30,926 nt of DNA from an uncultured Succinatimonas sp. (GTDB lineage Bacteria; Pseudomonadota; Gammaproteobacteria; Enterobacterales; Succinivibrionaceae): the NCBI GenBank assembly GCA_937880335.1, contig CALFLJ010000126.1, forward strand, positions 1-30,926, written 5' to 3'. Below, in pieces: positions 1 to 7,720 of this stretch. Positions within the stretch are counted from its first letter, which is position 1, and each line of letters begins with the position of its first letter. The notes under the pieces are model-generated. The model had not been told where the DNA came from and ran no database searches. It saw nothing but the letters and a program-made list of their open reading frames with translations. The translations under genes were made by a program, and so were the position numbers.

Positions 1-42
1 GTCACCTGGAATGGTGACGCCTTCAATCATATGCAAAGACAT
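1..42 (-). CDS. N-terminal fragment of an unidentified protein (runs off the window)
   Basis: The first 14 codons of a minus-strand gene are visible, beginning ATG at position 42 and reading MSLHMIEGVTIPGD before the window ends. The preceding minus-strand gene stops only 18 bases upstream, so it is probably the next member of the same operon. A purine-rich AAAGG lies a few bases before the ATG; a second in-frame ATG at position 30 is a possible alternative start. Too little is present to name a family. Confidence 0.5.
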   Translation of the reverse strand, partial: MSLHMIEGVTIPGD

Positions 43-60
43 TTTTTTAACCTTTTAAGT

Positions 61-591
61 TTATTTTTGTTTGAAAGCTAAATTATTTTGAGTTAGATCC
101 TCTAAAACCTTCTGACTGTCAGGTCTTTTAGCTCCTATAGCTCTTAGTCTCTTTGTAACCTCACGCAGATCAAGACTTGGCGTTTCATCCGCATCAAGAT
201 AGGTATTTATAATTTCTGCGTTTAAATCACCTTGTGGCAAAGCTCCTGCACCGACAAGACAGGAAGGCATAAGACAAAAGAGGTGATCTATTTTCTTCAT
301 AATCTTTACACTATGCTCCAATGGCTTATCTAAATTTGGGATAAATGTAAAAACATCATCCTCATTTAATTCTAAGCTATCAAAAGGTGTAAGCTCATCT
401 AGATTTAAGACCTCGCCATCTTTGCCGCATAGGATAAGTTTATCCCCTATCTTAAATGCTCTTTTACCTTCATTATAGGGAAATGCGTAAGACATTAGAT
501 TTGCCACATGCGCTCTGTCTGCCTCACCATCCACTGCAATTAGGCGCCATAAATTAGTTCCTGCAACAGTAATTTTTAATAAATATTGCAT
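61..591 (-). CDS. pRiA4b ORF-3-like protein (176 aa)
   Basis: The protein resembles the plasmid pRiA4b ORF-3 family (Pfam PRiA4_ORF3). The N-terminus (YLLKITVAGTNLWRLIAV, residues 3-20) matches the family's opening strand with its Trp-Arg pair. A central FTFIPNLDKPLEHSVKI (about 81-97) corresponds to the usual phenylalanine/aspartate-rich strand ending in EH. The segment MPSCLVGAGALP (about 108-119) matches the family's P-x-C-L-x-G-x-x-A-x-P signature. No biochemical role is established for the family; it occurs on plasmids and chromosomes, sometimes beside mobile elements, but no mobile element is visible here. Its ATG shares a base with the stop codon of the upstream Sel1-like gene, so the two are almost certainly cotranscribed and translationally coupled. 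Confidence 0.7.
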   Translation of the reverse strand: MQYLLKITVAGTNLWRLIAVDGEADRAHVANLMSYAFPYNEGKRAFKIGDKLILCGKDGEVLNLDELTPFDSLELNEDDVFTFIPNLDKPLEHSVKIMKKIDHLFCLMPSCLVGAGALPQGDLNAEIINTYLDADETPSLDLREVTKRLRAIGAKRPDSQKVLEDLTQNNLAFKQK

Positions 592-3269
592 TATTGTTCT
601 ACTCCAAAGACTAATACGCCCTCAGGGACTTCCATGGTTTTATTATCTTCTGCGACTATTCTAATATTATGCTCTAAGAATAAGCCATCAAAGTTCAGAT
701 TGATAAGAAACTTAGCCCAACTAATATTAGCGTTAGATGCATAACTTAGACTGTTACGGTAAGAATTATAATCAATGGGTAAAGTCCGGCTACGCAAAGC
801 TAAAAGGGCTTTTAAAAATTCAACATGAGGGTCATCTTTTAATTTTGATTTATTTTGATTATAAATTGTCAAAACCTTAAGATAATTCTCAAACTCCTTG
901 GAATTTATATAATCACTAAATTTAAAATCCAGATTTTTTTCATCAGAATCATAGAAGAAATCTCTTAGATAATCAGAATTTAAATAGGCGCAAACATCCG
1001 AGAACATAAAATCAGCAAATTCTAGGGAATTATCGTCTGCACTTGAAACTTTATCTTTAGATTTTAGAAATTCTGATAAATCTAAATCTAAATCATTGCT
1101 CTTTCCTAGGTGACTAAATTCAAAATTCGCAAATAATCTTCTTTCAAACTCAGTACGACCTTTTTTTAAACAATCATAGATCTCCTTATAAGCTAAATTT
1201 ACAATTTCAAGATTCTTAGGATTCTTTACCCCTTCTTTTGCAAAATACTGATTATTTTCTAAAGATCTATATACAGACATAAGATTGTTCTTATCCGATC
1301 CCACAGGATAAAAAAGTTTCATCTCATGCAAGATAAGGAATTGAGCCTCTTCACAGCCTAATGACAGAGCCTTATATAAATACTCAATATGCTTAACAAA
1401 ATTTACAGGGAAAATTTTATCCTGCATATAAATATCGGCTAAAAACAGACAAGCCTCAGGCGATTTGTCACTAATAGCTTCTAATCGTTCAATCTCCTCA
1501 ATAAAAGGTAATGGCTTATAAAGACCTTTTTCTTTAAGAGATATAATCTCATCTTGAGCTTTTGAAAACAGATATTCCTTAGCATAACGCAGGTATGTGC
1601 AAGCAAGTGCACTATCTTTTGCAAATAAGCCTTTATACATAAGGTAATAACCCTGGCTTATCCCGCAGGATACTGCATTTTTTCCACATATAGCAGCCTC
1701 TGTAAAATCGTCAGTTAAAATCTTAGAGAGACCATAATTAAACCAGCCTATTCCATAACCTGACAGAGCACTGTCTTTCCAAAGCGCAGAGAGCTCAGCT
1801 CCCTGTACGTCACGCCTCCTTGAATCCTGTATTTTCCATTTTTTTGAGGCTAAACAAAATAAAGCTTTACCATCATTGTGCTGTGATAAAAGTTCAAAGT
1901 ATTTTTTATTTTTAGGGTTTACCTCAACAAAAACTCTATCTGAAAGCGTTTTTGCAAGATAGAAGGAATTATGCTCTCTACATTTTGACAAAATGAAATC
2001 ATAAGCTTCGGATAAATTATCAAAAGGCTCTTGTATAATTTCATTTTTACTAAGCTCAAAATTAAAAAAATCTAAATACTTATCATCAATATATGTAATG
2101 TAGTTTATGCATGCAGCTAAAAAAGACGGGGTATATTGATTTTCACAAAGACGCTTTACAATATAATTCTGAATTAAAAAAAGCTCGTTTTGCAAAACCT
2201 CTGCTTCATTATTGTTATAATAATGCTCTTTTAAATATAAGAGCAGTGTTGTGAAGTTATAAACCAGGTCATCATTAAAATCACACCTTATGCCATCAAT
2301 ATTATAATTTGATGGTATTACATCTAGTATTTTACGAACAAAAGGAAATTTGTCATAAATAAGCTTGACGTGAAAGGCCTGAGTGTAGAGCTCTAATAAA
2401 GATACATAAGGATCAATTGCCTCATCATCTAAGAAAAACAATTGACCACCAAAAGCATGCAAGGCCATTGTGGATCGGTTTTCACCACAGATAGATGCAT
2501 AGTATAGGAAGGATAAAGCTTTATCTTTGTTTAAAACAAGATCCTTTCCATTTAAATATCCTAAAGCTATTTTATATGCAACACTTGGCGGTAAACCGAA
2601 TTCTATATGTTCCTTAAAGTTTAAATCCCTACTATTTAAAATATTGTCTAATAATATAGGAAGCTTATAATTTGAAAAATCCGAAATATCACTGTTATTT
2701 ATAACCTGAGCAATAAAGTTGTTCTTAAGATATTTCAAATAACTTTCATCAAATTTAATTTCCTTAATCCAATCTACAGAAAAACGTGTTTTATATTTTT
2801 TTTCAAATAAGCCAATTAAATATAGAACATGAGATGGAAAAAAGAAGAACTCATCTAATTCGCTTTCTTCTAAGTTTTGTTGTTGATGAACGATATAAAG
2901 TGTTGCCACAATATAAAATTGAAAAAAACAACGATCTTTTACAATTTTATTAAAATCATTGTATTTAGAATTTAAAGGCAAAATAAAGTTAAAAACTGCT
3001 TTATTATATTGATTTATAAAATCATCAAAGAGAGTTTTTGCCTCTGGCAATTCTGATTTTGCTAAATAGAGATAATAAAGAATATCCCTCTCGCTCTCAC
3101 CTAATGGGAGCTTTTTGAAATCAGCGCCTTTATCTAAAAGCGCTTTTACTCGCAAAAAAGCTCCTTGAGGATCGAGAGACTCTTGAAAAGAGTTGTTACA
3201 AGATAAAAAAAGCTGCTCGACTTTATTACACTTACGAATTTGGGATGCGGTAAGAAATTTTTTAATCAT
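591..3269 (-). CDS. Large Sel1/TPR-like repeat protein (892 aa), function unknown
   Basis: A long, mostly helical, soluble protein with no signal peptide and no obvious membrane segment. Several stretches read like degenerate Sel1 repeats, with paired helices containing A-x-x-x-L-x-x-A-x-x-x-G-x-x-x-A: around residues 230-270 (GYLNGKDLVLNKDKALSFLY then ASICGE), 490-530, and 605-650 (SPEACLFLADIYMQ followed by the helix ending ALSLGCEEAQFLI). Such superhelical repeats are normally protein-binding scaffolds. Asn, Lys, Phe and Tyr are abundant, in line with the AT-rich coding sequence. It lies 12 bases after the small membrane-protein gene and overlaps the pRiA4b-like gene by one base. I do not recognise an orthologue or an enzymatic domain, so only the repeat class is claimed. 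Confidence 0.6.
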   Translation of the reverse strand: MIKKFLTASQIRKCNKVEQLFLSCNNSFQESLDPQGAFLRVKALLDKGADFKKLPLGESERDILYYLYLAKSELPEAKTLFDDFINQYNKAVFNFILPLNSKYNDFNKIVKDRCFFQFYIVATLYIVHQQQNLEESELDEFFFFPSHVLYLIGLFEKKYKTRFSVDWIKEIKFDESYLKYLKNNFIAQVINNSDISDFSNYKLPILLDNILNSRDLNFKEHIEFGLPPSVAYKIALGYLNGKDLVLNKDKALSFLYYASICGENRSTMALHAFGGQLFFLDDEAIDPYVSLLELYTQAFHVKLIYDKFPFVRKILDVIPSNYNIDGIRCDFNDDLVYNFTTLLLYLKEHYYNNNEAEVLQNELFLIQNYIVKRLCENQYTPSFLAACINYITYIDDKYLDFFNFELSKNEIIQEPFDNLSEAYDFILSKCREHNSFYLAKTLSDRVFVEVNPKNKKYFELLSQHNDGKALFCLASKKWKIQDSRRRDVQGAELSALWKDSALSGYGIGWFNYGLSKILTDDFTEAAICGKNAVSCGISQGYYLMYKGLFAKDSALACTYLRYAKEYLFSKAQDEIISLKEKGLYKPLPFIEEIERLEAISDKSPEACLFLADIYMQDKIFPVNFVKHIEYLYKALSLGCEEAQFLILHEMKLFYPVGSDKNNLMSVYRSLENNQYFAKEGVKNPKNLEIVNLAYKEIYDCLKKGRTEFERRLFANFEFSHLGKSNDLDLDLSEFLKSKDKVSSADDNSLEFADFMFSDVCAYLNSDYLRDFFYDSDEKNLDFKFSDYINSKEFENYLKVLTIYNQNKSKLKDDPHVEFLKALLALRSRTLPIDYNSYRNSLSYASNANISWAKFLINLNFDGLFLEHNIRIVAEDNKTMEVPEGVLVFGVEQ

Positions 3270-3281
3270 ATAAATTTAGAT

Positions 3282-3851
3282 TTAAAAACCTTTTTTAAAA
3301 CGATCTTTATCGTCCTGATTTTCTTTACTACCAAAAAGTTCCTCGCTTGTATAACGTGAGGTAGGTAGTTCATCCTCAACTGAGGCCTTTTTTCTTTGAG
3401 CCATAAATCCCATTACCATTGGGATCAAAAGCATAGCCAAAAGATAAATTAAAAAACCTCCGCCTAAAAGAGCTCCGCCCATAAGGAGCCAGGAGAATAT
3501 CCCCATACCGGCTAAAAAGCCCCAAAAACCACTACGAGGTTTGTTAGCATTTATATTGTTTTTGCTGGCATTCTGATTATTTGCAGCATTATTCTTATTA
3601 AGATTATTATTAGCAGGAGAAGCGTTATTCTTGCCCTGTCCGCCAAAATTCATACCAAAACCACGGCTACGACTTGCTCCTCTAAAACCGCGTACGGCTT
3701 TGTCAAGATTATTAGCTCCGGCAACTACAGTCTCAATAATTTCTGTGCCTATAAATTTATGTCCACTTAAAGATGAGGCCTGTGATGATAACATTAAGGT
3801 CATAAGAGCTGAAGCTAAGATAATTTTAAAGGTCTTAATGAATTTGTGCAT
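3282..3851 (-). CDS. Signal-peptide, single-TM membrane protein (189 aa), resembles the N-terminal part of bacterial Tim44-like proteins
   Basis: Residues 1-26 form a good signal peptide (basic start, hydrophobic core, cleavage near SQASS). The next 80 residues are low-complexity: Arg/Gly-rich (RGFRGASRSRGFGMNFGG) and then Asn/Ala-rich. After a tryptophan/glycine patch come about 35 hydrophobic residues (about 112-148, with LLMGGALLGGG) and a charged tail. This order (signal peptide, Arg/Gly and low-complexity linker, glycine-rich membrane segment) resembles the front half of proteobacterial Tim44-domain membrane proteins, but the Tim44 domain itself is absent. The start is supported by TAGGAG 8 bases before the ATG. 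Function is unknown; the linker would lie between inner membrane and periplasm. Confidence 0.55.
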   Translation of the reverse strand: MHKFIKTFKIILASALMTLMLSSQASSLSGHKFIGTEIIETVVAGANNLDKAVRGFRGASRSRGFGMNFGGQGKNNASPANNNLNKNNAANNQNASKNNINANKPRSGFWGFLAGMGIFSWLLMGGALLGGGFLIYLLAMLLIPMVMGFMAQRKKASVEDELPTSRYTSEELFGSKENQDDKDRFKKGF

Positions 3852-3878
3852 AAATACTCCTAAATTTTTATTCTTATA

Positions 3879-3907
3879 ATCATATCTTACCTAAAAGACT
3901 TGAGCAA
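3879..3907 (-). promoter_or_regulatory. Candidate sigma-70 promoter for the 3851-1 operon
   Basis: Read on the minus strand, TTGCTC (3907-3902) and TATGAT (3884-3879) are separated by 17 bases and lie 28 bases before the ATG at 3851. No terminator separates bioA from this point, so read-through from bioDA is also possible. Confidence 0.4.
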
Positions 3908-3908
3908 A

Positions 3909-5279
3909 TTAAGACAATTTAGCCAATTCACCAGTAATTGCATTTCTAGCAATATTAAGAGCTTTTTTAATATCTGCTAACTCTATGTTTAAAGGAGGGT
4001 TAAAGTAGAGTACATCTCCTATAGGACGAAGTAAAAGCCCCTGAGATAAGGCACTTTGATAAATTTTATAGCCTAAACGGCATGAGGGAGAAAAAGCCTC
4101 CTTACTCTCCCGATCCTTTACAAGCTCTATAGCATTTATAAGGCCTATCTGACGCACCTCACCTACATTCTCAATATCCATAAAGGTCTCTTTAAAAAGT
4201 CTGTTTACCACAGGAGCTAAAAGTTTTGCCTTTTGTAAAATATCATCACGCTTTAAAACATCTAAAACAGCATTAGCACAGGCACAAGCTAAAGGATTAC
4301 CTGCATAGGTATGAGAGTGCATAAAGGCTTTACCACTTTCATAACTACCTAAAAACGCAGCATAAATTTCCTCTGTAGTACATACAACAGACATAGGCAT
4401 AAAGCCACCTGTGATAGCTTTTGATAAGACCATGATATCAGGACTTATCGAAGCTTTAGTACATGCAAACATCTCACCTGTACGTCCAAAGCCTGTTGCA
4501 ATTTCATCAGCTATAAGTAAAACTTTATGCTTTACACACAATGCCTTAAGAGCCTGTAGATATTTTACAGGATAGATACGCATGCCAGCGGCTCCCTGTA
4601 AAAGAGGCTCTACAATTAAAGCTGCAAGACATTCTCCATATTTTTCGAAAGTCTCATAAGCGTCCTTAATACACGGACAATCACAATTATCGCGTTTTTT
4701 CCCATATGGACAGCGGAAACAATCAGGAGCTTTTATGTGAATATTATCCATCATCATTGGCTTATAAATTTTATTGTACAGATCCATACTGCCTACGGAT
4801 AAAGCTCCAATGGTTTCCCCGTGATACCCCTCAGTTAAACAGGCAAATTTTTGTTTTTGAGTTTTTCCAATCTGTCTTTGATACTGAAAAGCAATTTTGA
4901 GCGACATTTCAACTGCAGATGATCCATTATCTGCAAAGTTAAAGCGACACAGGCCAGAAGGAAGGATCTTTACTAAACGCTCGCATAAACTTGTAGCATA
5001 AGGGTGGGTAAAATTTGCAAAAATTACATGTTCAAGCTCAGAAGCCTGATCACAAAGGCTTTTTACTATATCCTTTTGACAATGACCTAGAAGATTACAC
5101 CACCAGCTACTTATGATATCAAGGATTTTTTTTCCATCAGGAGTATAAAGATAGGCGCCTTCCCCCTTTGTTACAGCAACAGGAGGAAAATCCTCATAAT
5201 CACTCATCTGAGCTGCAGGATGCCAAATGTATTTTTTATCGAGATTTAAAATTTCCTCTTTACTGTAATGGCTTTGCAT
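3909..5279 (-). CDS. bioA: Adenosylmethionine-8-amino-7-oxononanoate aminotransferase
   Basis: BioA makes 7,8-diaminopelargonate from 7-keto-8-aminopelargonate in biotin synthesis, using pyridoxal phosphate. At 456 aa it has the class III aminotransferase landmarks: an N-terminal WHPAAQMSDYED (residues 19-30), SSWWCNLLGH (57-66), the LIADEIATGFGRTG cofactor region (255-268), and LSKAITGG with the probable PLP lysine at about 287. An odd cysteine-rich loop (DCFRCPYGK...CDCPC, about 186-203) is absent from E. coli BioA but resembles BioA proteins from Firmicutes and Bacteroidetes as I recall them. The amino donor could therefore differ (some of those enzymes use lysine); that is inference. It starts 2 bases after bioD stops, with a TAGGAG ribosome site inside the end of bioD. 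Confidence 0.93.
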   Translation of the reverse strand: MQSHYSKEEILNLDKKYIWHPAAQMSDYEDFPPVAVTKGEGAYLYTPDGKKILDIISSWWCNLLGHCQKDIVKSLCDQASELEHVIFANFTHPYATSLCERLVKILPSGLCRFNFADNGSSAVEMSLKIAFQYQRQIGKTQKQKFACLTEGYHGETIGALSVGSMDLYNKIYKPMMMDNIHIKAPDCFRCPYGKKRDNCDCPCIKDAYETFEKYGECLAALIVEPLLQGAAGMRIYPVKYLQALKALCVKHKVLLIADEIATGFGRTGEMFACTKASISPDIMVLSKAITGGFMPMSVVCTTEEIYAAFLGSYESGKAFMHSHTYAGNPLACACANAVLDVLKRDDILQKAKLLAPVVNRLFKETFMDIENVGEVRQIGLINAIELVKDRESKEAFSPSCRLGYKIYQSALSQGLLLRPIGDVLYFNPPLNIELADIKKALNIARNAITGELAKLS

Positions 5280-5281
5280 CT

Positions 5282-5956
5282 TTACTCTCCTAAATCAAAG
5301 TAAGTTTCAAGAGGTTTATCTAAAAGTGTAAATTCCTCTTCATTTTGTCCTAACAGGGCTATTACCTTAACATGACCTAATTGTTCAATCATAAATTTAT
5401 TGTCTTTATGCATAGGATTTTCTTTATCATAACGATTTAAGATTACCCCTTTTACTTTTATATTTAGATCTTTTAAATAATTTAAGGTAAGTACGGTATG
5501 GTTTATAGTCCCAAGGCCAGCATCGGAGACTACCACAACCGAAAGATTTAATGCTTTAATTACATCTTCATATAATATTTTTTTCCCGTCCTCGTAAACT
5601 AGAGGACAAATAATGCCACCTGCCCCCTCACATAAGACATAATCATAATTTTTCAAAGCATTAAAGTCTTTTTTTATTTTTTCAAGTGAAGCAAAATTTT
5701 TTTCTTTTCGTGCTGCTAAATGAGGAGAGAGCGGATCCTGATAAAGGTAAGATAATAAAGAGCTTTCCTCTTGATTTAATTTGGCTACTTCTTTTACATA
5801 TCCACCATCAGATGAGCTTATATCCTTCGATCCACTAGCAGCTGCTTTGTAATAGGCAATATTAAACTTATGATCATGCATATACTTTGCATAGGCAGCA
5901 CTTACATAAGTTTTACCGATATCAGTACCCGTACCCGTAATAAATAGCGCACGCAT
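5282..5956 (-). CDS. bioD: Dethiobiotin synthetase
   Basis: BioD closes the ureido ring of dethiobiotin from 7,8-diaminopelargonate, CO2 and ATP. At 224 aa it is full length. The P-loop GTGTDIGKT sits at residues 7-15, the CEGAGGIICPL segment near 109 matches the family's E-G-A-G-G motif, and VVVVSDAGLGTINHTVLTL (about 137-155) is the typical central region. It is first in a bioD-bioA pair. The other biotin genes (bioB, bioF, bioC) are not in the window. The ATG is preceded by a purine-rich AAGGAAAAAAT. The terminator of bamC lies only about 16 bases upstream, so this pair either has a promoter overlapping that hairpin or depends on read-through. Confidence 0.93.
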   Translation of the reverse strand: MRALFITGTGTDIGKTYVSAAYAKYMHDHKFNIAYYKAAASGSKDISSSDGGYVKEVAKLNQEESSLLSYLYQDPLSPHLAARKEKNFASLEKIKKDFNALKNYDYVLCEGAGGIICPLVYEDGKKILYEDVIKALNLSVVVVSDAGLGTINHTVLTLNYLKDLNIKVKGVILNRYDKENPMHKDNKFMIEQLGHVKVIALLGQNEEEFTLLDKPLETYFDLGE

Positions 5957-5971
5957 ATTTTTTCCTTAAAT

Positions 5972-6001
5972 AAAAAAAGAAAAGGGGCATGTAAGCCCCT
6001 T
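5972..6001 (-). terminator. Intrinsic terminator after bamC
   Basis: A 7-bp stem (AAGGGGC 5982-5988 with GCCCCTT 5995-6001, loop of 6) is followed on the minus strand by a U-rich tract running to 5972. It ends the glnS-bamC transcription unit. Confidence 0.75.
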
Positions 6002-6021
6002 AATCAATAAAAAAACCTTAT

Positions 6022-7194
6022 CTACCTTTTTATGGTGTCTTCACTTAAACTCTTATAATTAGAGAATTCCTGAGCTAACGCCTCAGAAAAACCACTATAA
6101 ATTCTGCTTAAGACGCTAGATGATAGAGGCATATCATCCTCATCATAGAAGGTGATAATACTCTTATCTCCATCAATACCAACACGGACATAGTACTCCC
6201 CGTCAGGTAAGGCAAAGGAATCTACCCCCTTTTCATGATAGAAATCTGCATCCTCTTCCTCAGTCTCTAACTTCAAGTAAGACTTATTGATGCTATCCTC
6301 TAAGATTTGCCACTCATAGCGAGGGAAGAGATCTCGCAACATGTTCATTGTCAAATCATAAGGGGCACTTGCAACAAAGCAGGCATGACCATTCTTATCA
6401 GTATCTAATGTTACAGTAAGTGACAGAGGATCACTTGTAACCACACGATTTTGCTCATCAATTATGTGGATAATATGATTTGAAAACCCCATTGAGAAGC
6501 GCTGTAACTCAATTTGATTTAACAAATCTGACATGAGATAGCCTGATGACAGCATGGTCATAGAACCTATAAGCTGCGTGGCAATACCAAGATCTCCTTG
6601 AGCATTTCGACCAATACGAATACGGTAAATCTGACGATAACGCGGAGCTCCGGTTGACAAATCCATGCCATTATATGGCTGACCGAATTCATTAAAGTCT
6701 GCAGCTACCGTGGTAAGTTCATAGTTATCACCATTAACTTTACCTACCTTAAGATTAAGCCCCTTGAGAACTTTATCTAATAAAGCCCAGGCCTCATCCT
6801 CAGTATATATTCCAGAGGTATTATCATCCTCAAACCAGATCACCGCCTCACCTGCAGTCCATTGTGTATGTAAACCACTTTCACTACGGTAAGGAGCTCG
6901 AGGTGCACGGATATCCATGCTCTCACCTACAGGTCCTTTTTGCGCATTTTGAGGTAAAGGAGGAACAGTAAAATCCTGATTTACAGGTGGTGCATTTAAA
7001 TTTGATGGAACTCTTACCGGATCAACTCCCTGTTTTACATCAGTATGCTGATAATATCCGGTAGGCTCTCGACCACTTGAGTCAAGCTCTCCTGTATAAC
7101 GCTGATAGTAATCCTTTATAGTTGTGCAACCGCCAGCTAAAAAGCTTACCACCAATGACAGCACAGCCACATGAACAATTTTTTGTGCGTTCAA
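6022..7194 (-). CDS. bamC: Outer membrane protein assembly factor BamC (lipoprotein)
   Basis: BamC (NlpB) is a lipoprotein accessory subunit of the BAM complex that folds beta-barrel proteins into the outer membrane. A lipoprotein signal peptide ends in LAGGC with the lipidated cysteine at residue 23. The unstructured region that binds BamD follows, with VPSNLNAPPVNQDFTVPPLP (about 62-81) matching the conserved BamC pattern. Two helix-grip-like domains make up the rest. At 390 aa it is somewhat longer than E. coli BamC (344). The start codon is TTG at 7194: AAGGAG stands 6 bases before it and no ATG occurs between it and the lipobox. It follows the 154-residue gene by 45 bases, with no dapA nearby as there is in E. 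coli. Confidence 0.85.
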   Translation of the reverse strand: MNAQKIVHVAVLSLVVSFLAGGCTTIKDYYQRYTGELDSSGREPTGYYQHTDVKQGVDPVRVPSNLNAPPVNQDFTVPPLPQNAQKGPVGESMDIRAPRAPYRSESGLHTQWTAGEAVIWFEDDNTSGIYTEDEAWALLDKVLKGLNLKVGKVNGDNYELTTVAADFNEFGQPYNGMDLSTGAPRYRQIYRIRIGRNAQGDLGIATQLIGSMTMLSSGYLMSDLLNQIELQRFSMGFSNHIIHIIDEQNRVVTSDPLSLTVTLDTDKNGHACFVASAPYDLTMNMLRDLFPRYEWQILEDSINKSYLKLETEEEDADFYHEKGVDSFALPDGEYYVRVGIDGDKSIITFYDEDDMPLSSSVLSRIYSGFSEALAQEFSNYKSLSEDTIKR

Positions 7195-7239
7195 GATCTT
7201 CTCCTTAACCTAATTTAAGGTAAGTTTATCCTTATCTGA

Positions 7240-7704
7240 CTAGTCCTGACCGTCTGAGATCAATAATGGCTTACGCAGATAATTAAATAAATTATTGCTG
7301 ACCATATTAAGCACTTCCTTAATTGATCCTAACTCAGGATCGTATGCGTTAATATAGCAAGGCTCTGTATTTGGCTCATAATAGCAGACGCTTGAGAATA
7401 CAGCATCAACATCGGTGTCAGAGAGTGTTAATGAACAACGGAAATCAAGCATACGCTCAACACCAGCCTGAATTAGAAGAGGATCACGCATAATCTTTCT
7501 AAAATTAATAACACCCATTGAGCGGTCTTCTAAAAAGATACGATCAGGTCTTACGCCACTTTTTACCCAATGCTCAGCTTTATCATAAGCACGCTCAAGC
7601 TGAGTATCTGAATGTAAGGTAAATGCTACCTCATAATCACTGCCAGGCGGAGGGGCAAGTTTTTCGTTGTTATTTGCTACTTCGTCGTTTTCGATCTCGG
7701 ACAT
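7240..7704 (-). CDS. Conserved-looking hypothetical protein (154 aa) between glnS and bamC
   Basis: I do not recognise a family. The protein is acidic and soluble, with no signal peptide and no membrane segment. Residues 1-22 look disordered, then a compact mixed alpha/beta region follows with aromatic and cysteine residues (SSVCYYEPNTEPCYINAY, about 104-121). It starts 16 bases after glnS stops, with TAGGAG before the ATG, and ends 45 bases before bamC, so it is probably in one operon with both. The coding sequence is unbroken and its composition matches its neighbours. Confidence 0.6.
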   Translation of the reverse strand: MSEIENDEVANNNEKLAPPPGSDYEVAFTLHSDTQLERAYDKAEHWVKSGVRPDRIFLEDRSMGVINFRKIMRDPLLIQAGVERMLDFRCSLTLSDTDVDAVFSSVCYYEPNTEPCYINAYDPELGSIKEVLNMVSNNLFNYLRKPLLISDGQD

Positions 7705-7720
7705 TTAAGGCTCCTAAACT

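Noticed and set aside
61..591. pRiA4b-like gene as a sign of a plasmid or insertion sequence
   Set aside because: No transposase, inverted repeats or replication gene is visible, and the family is widespread on chromosomes.
3631..3879. Open frame on the plus strand antisense to the small membrane-protein gene
   Set aside because: It lies wholly opposite a gene with signal peptide and ribosome site and has no family resemblance; similar antisense frames over bioA, glnS, pgk, the STAS gene and sctN were discarded for the same reason.
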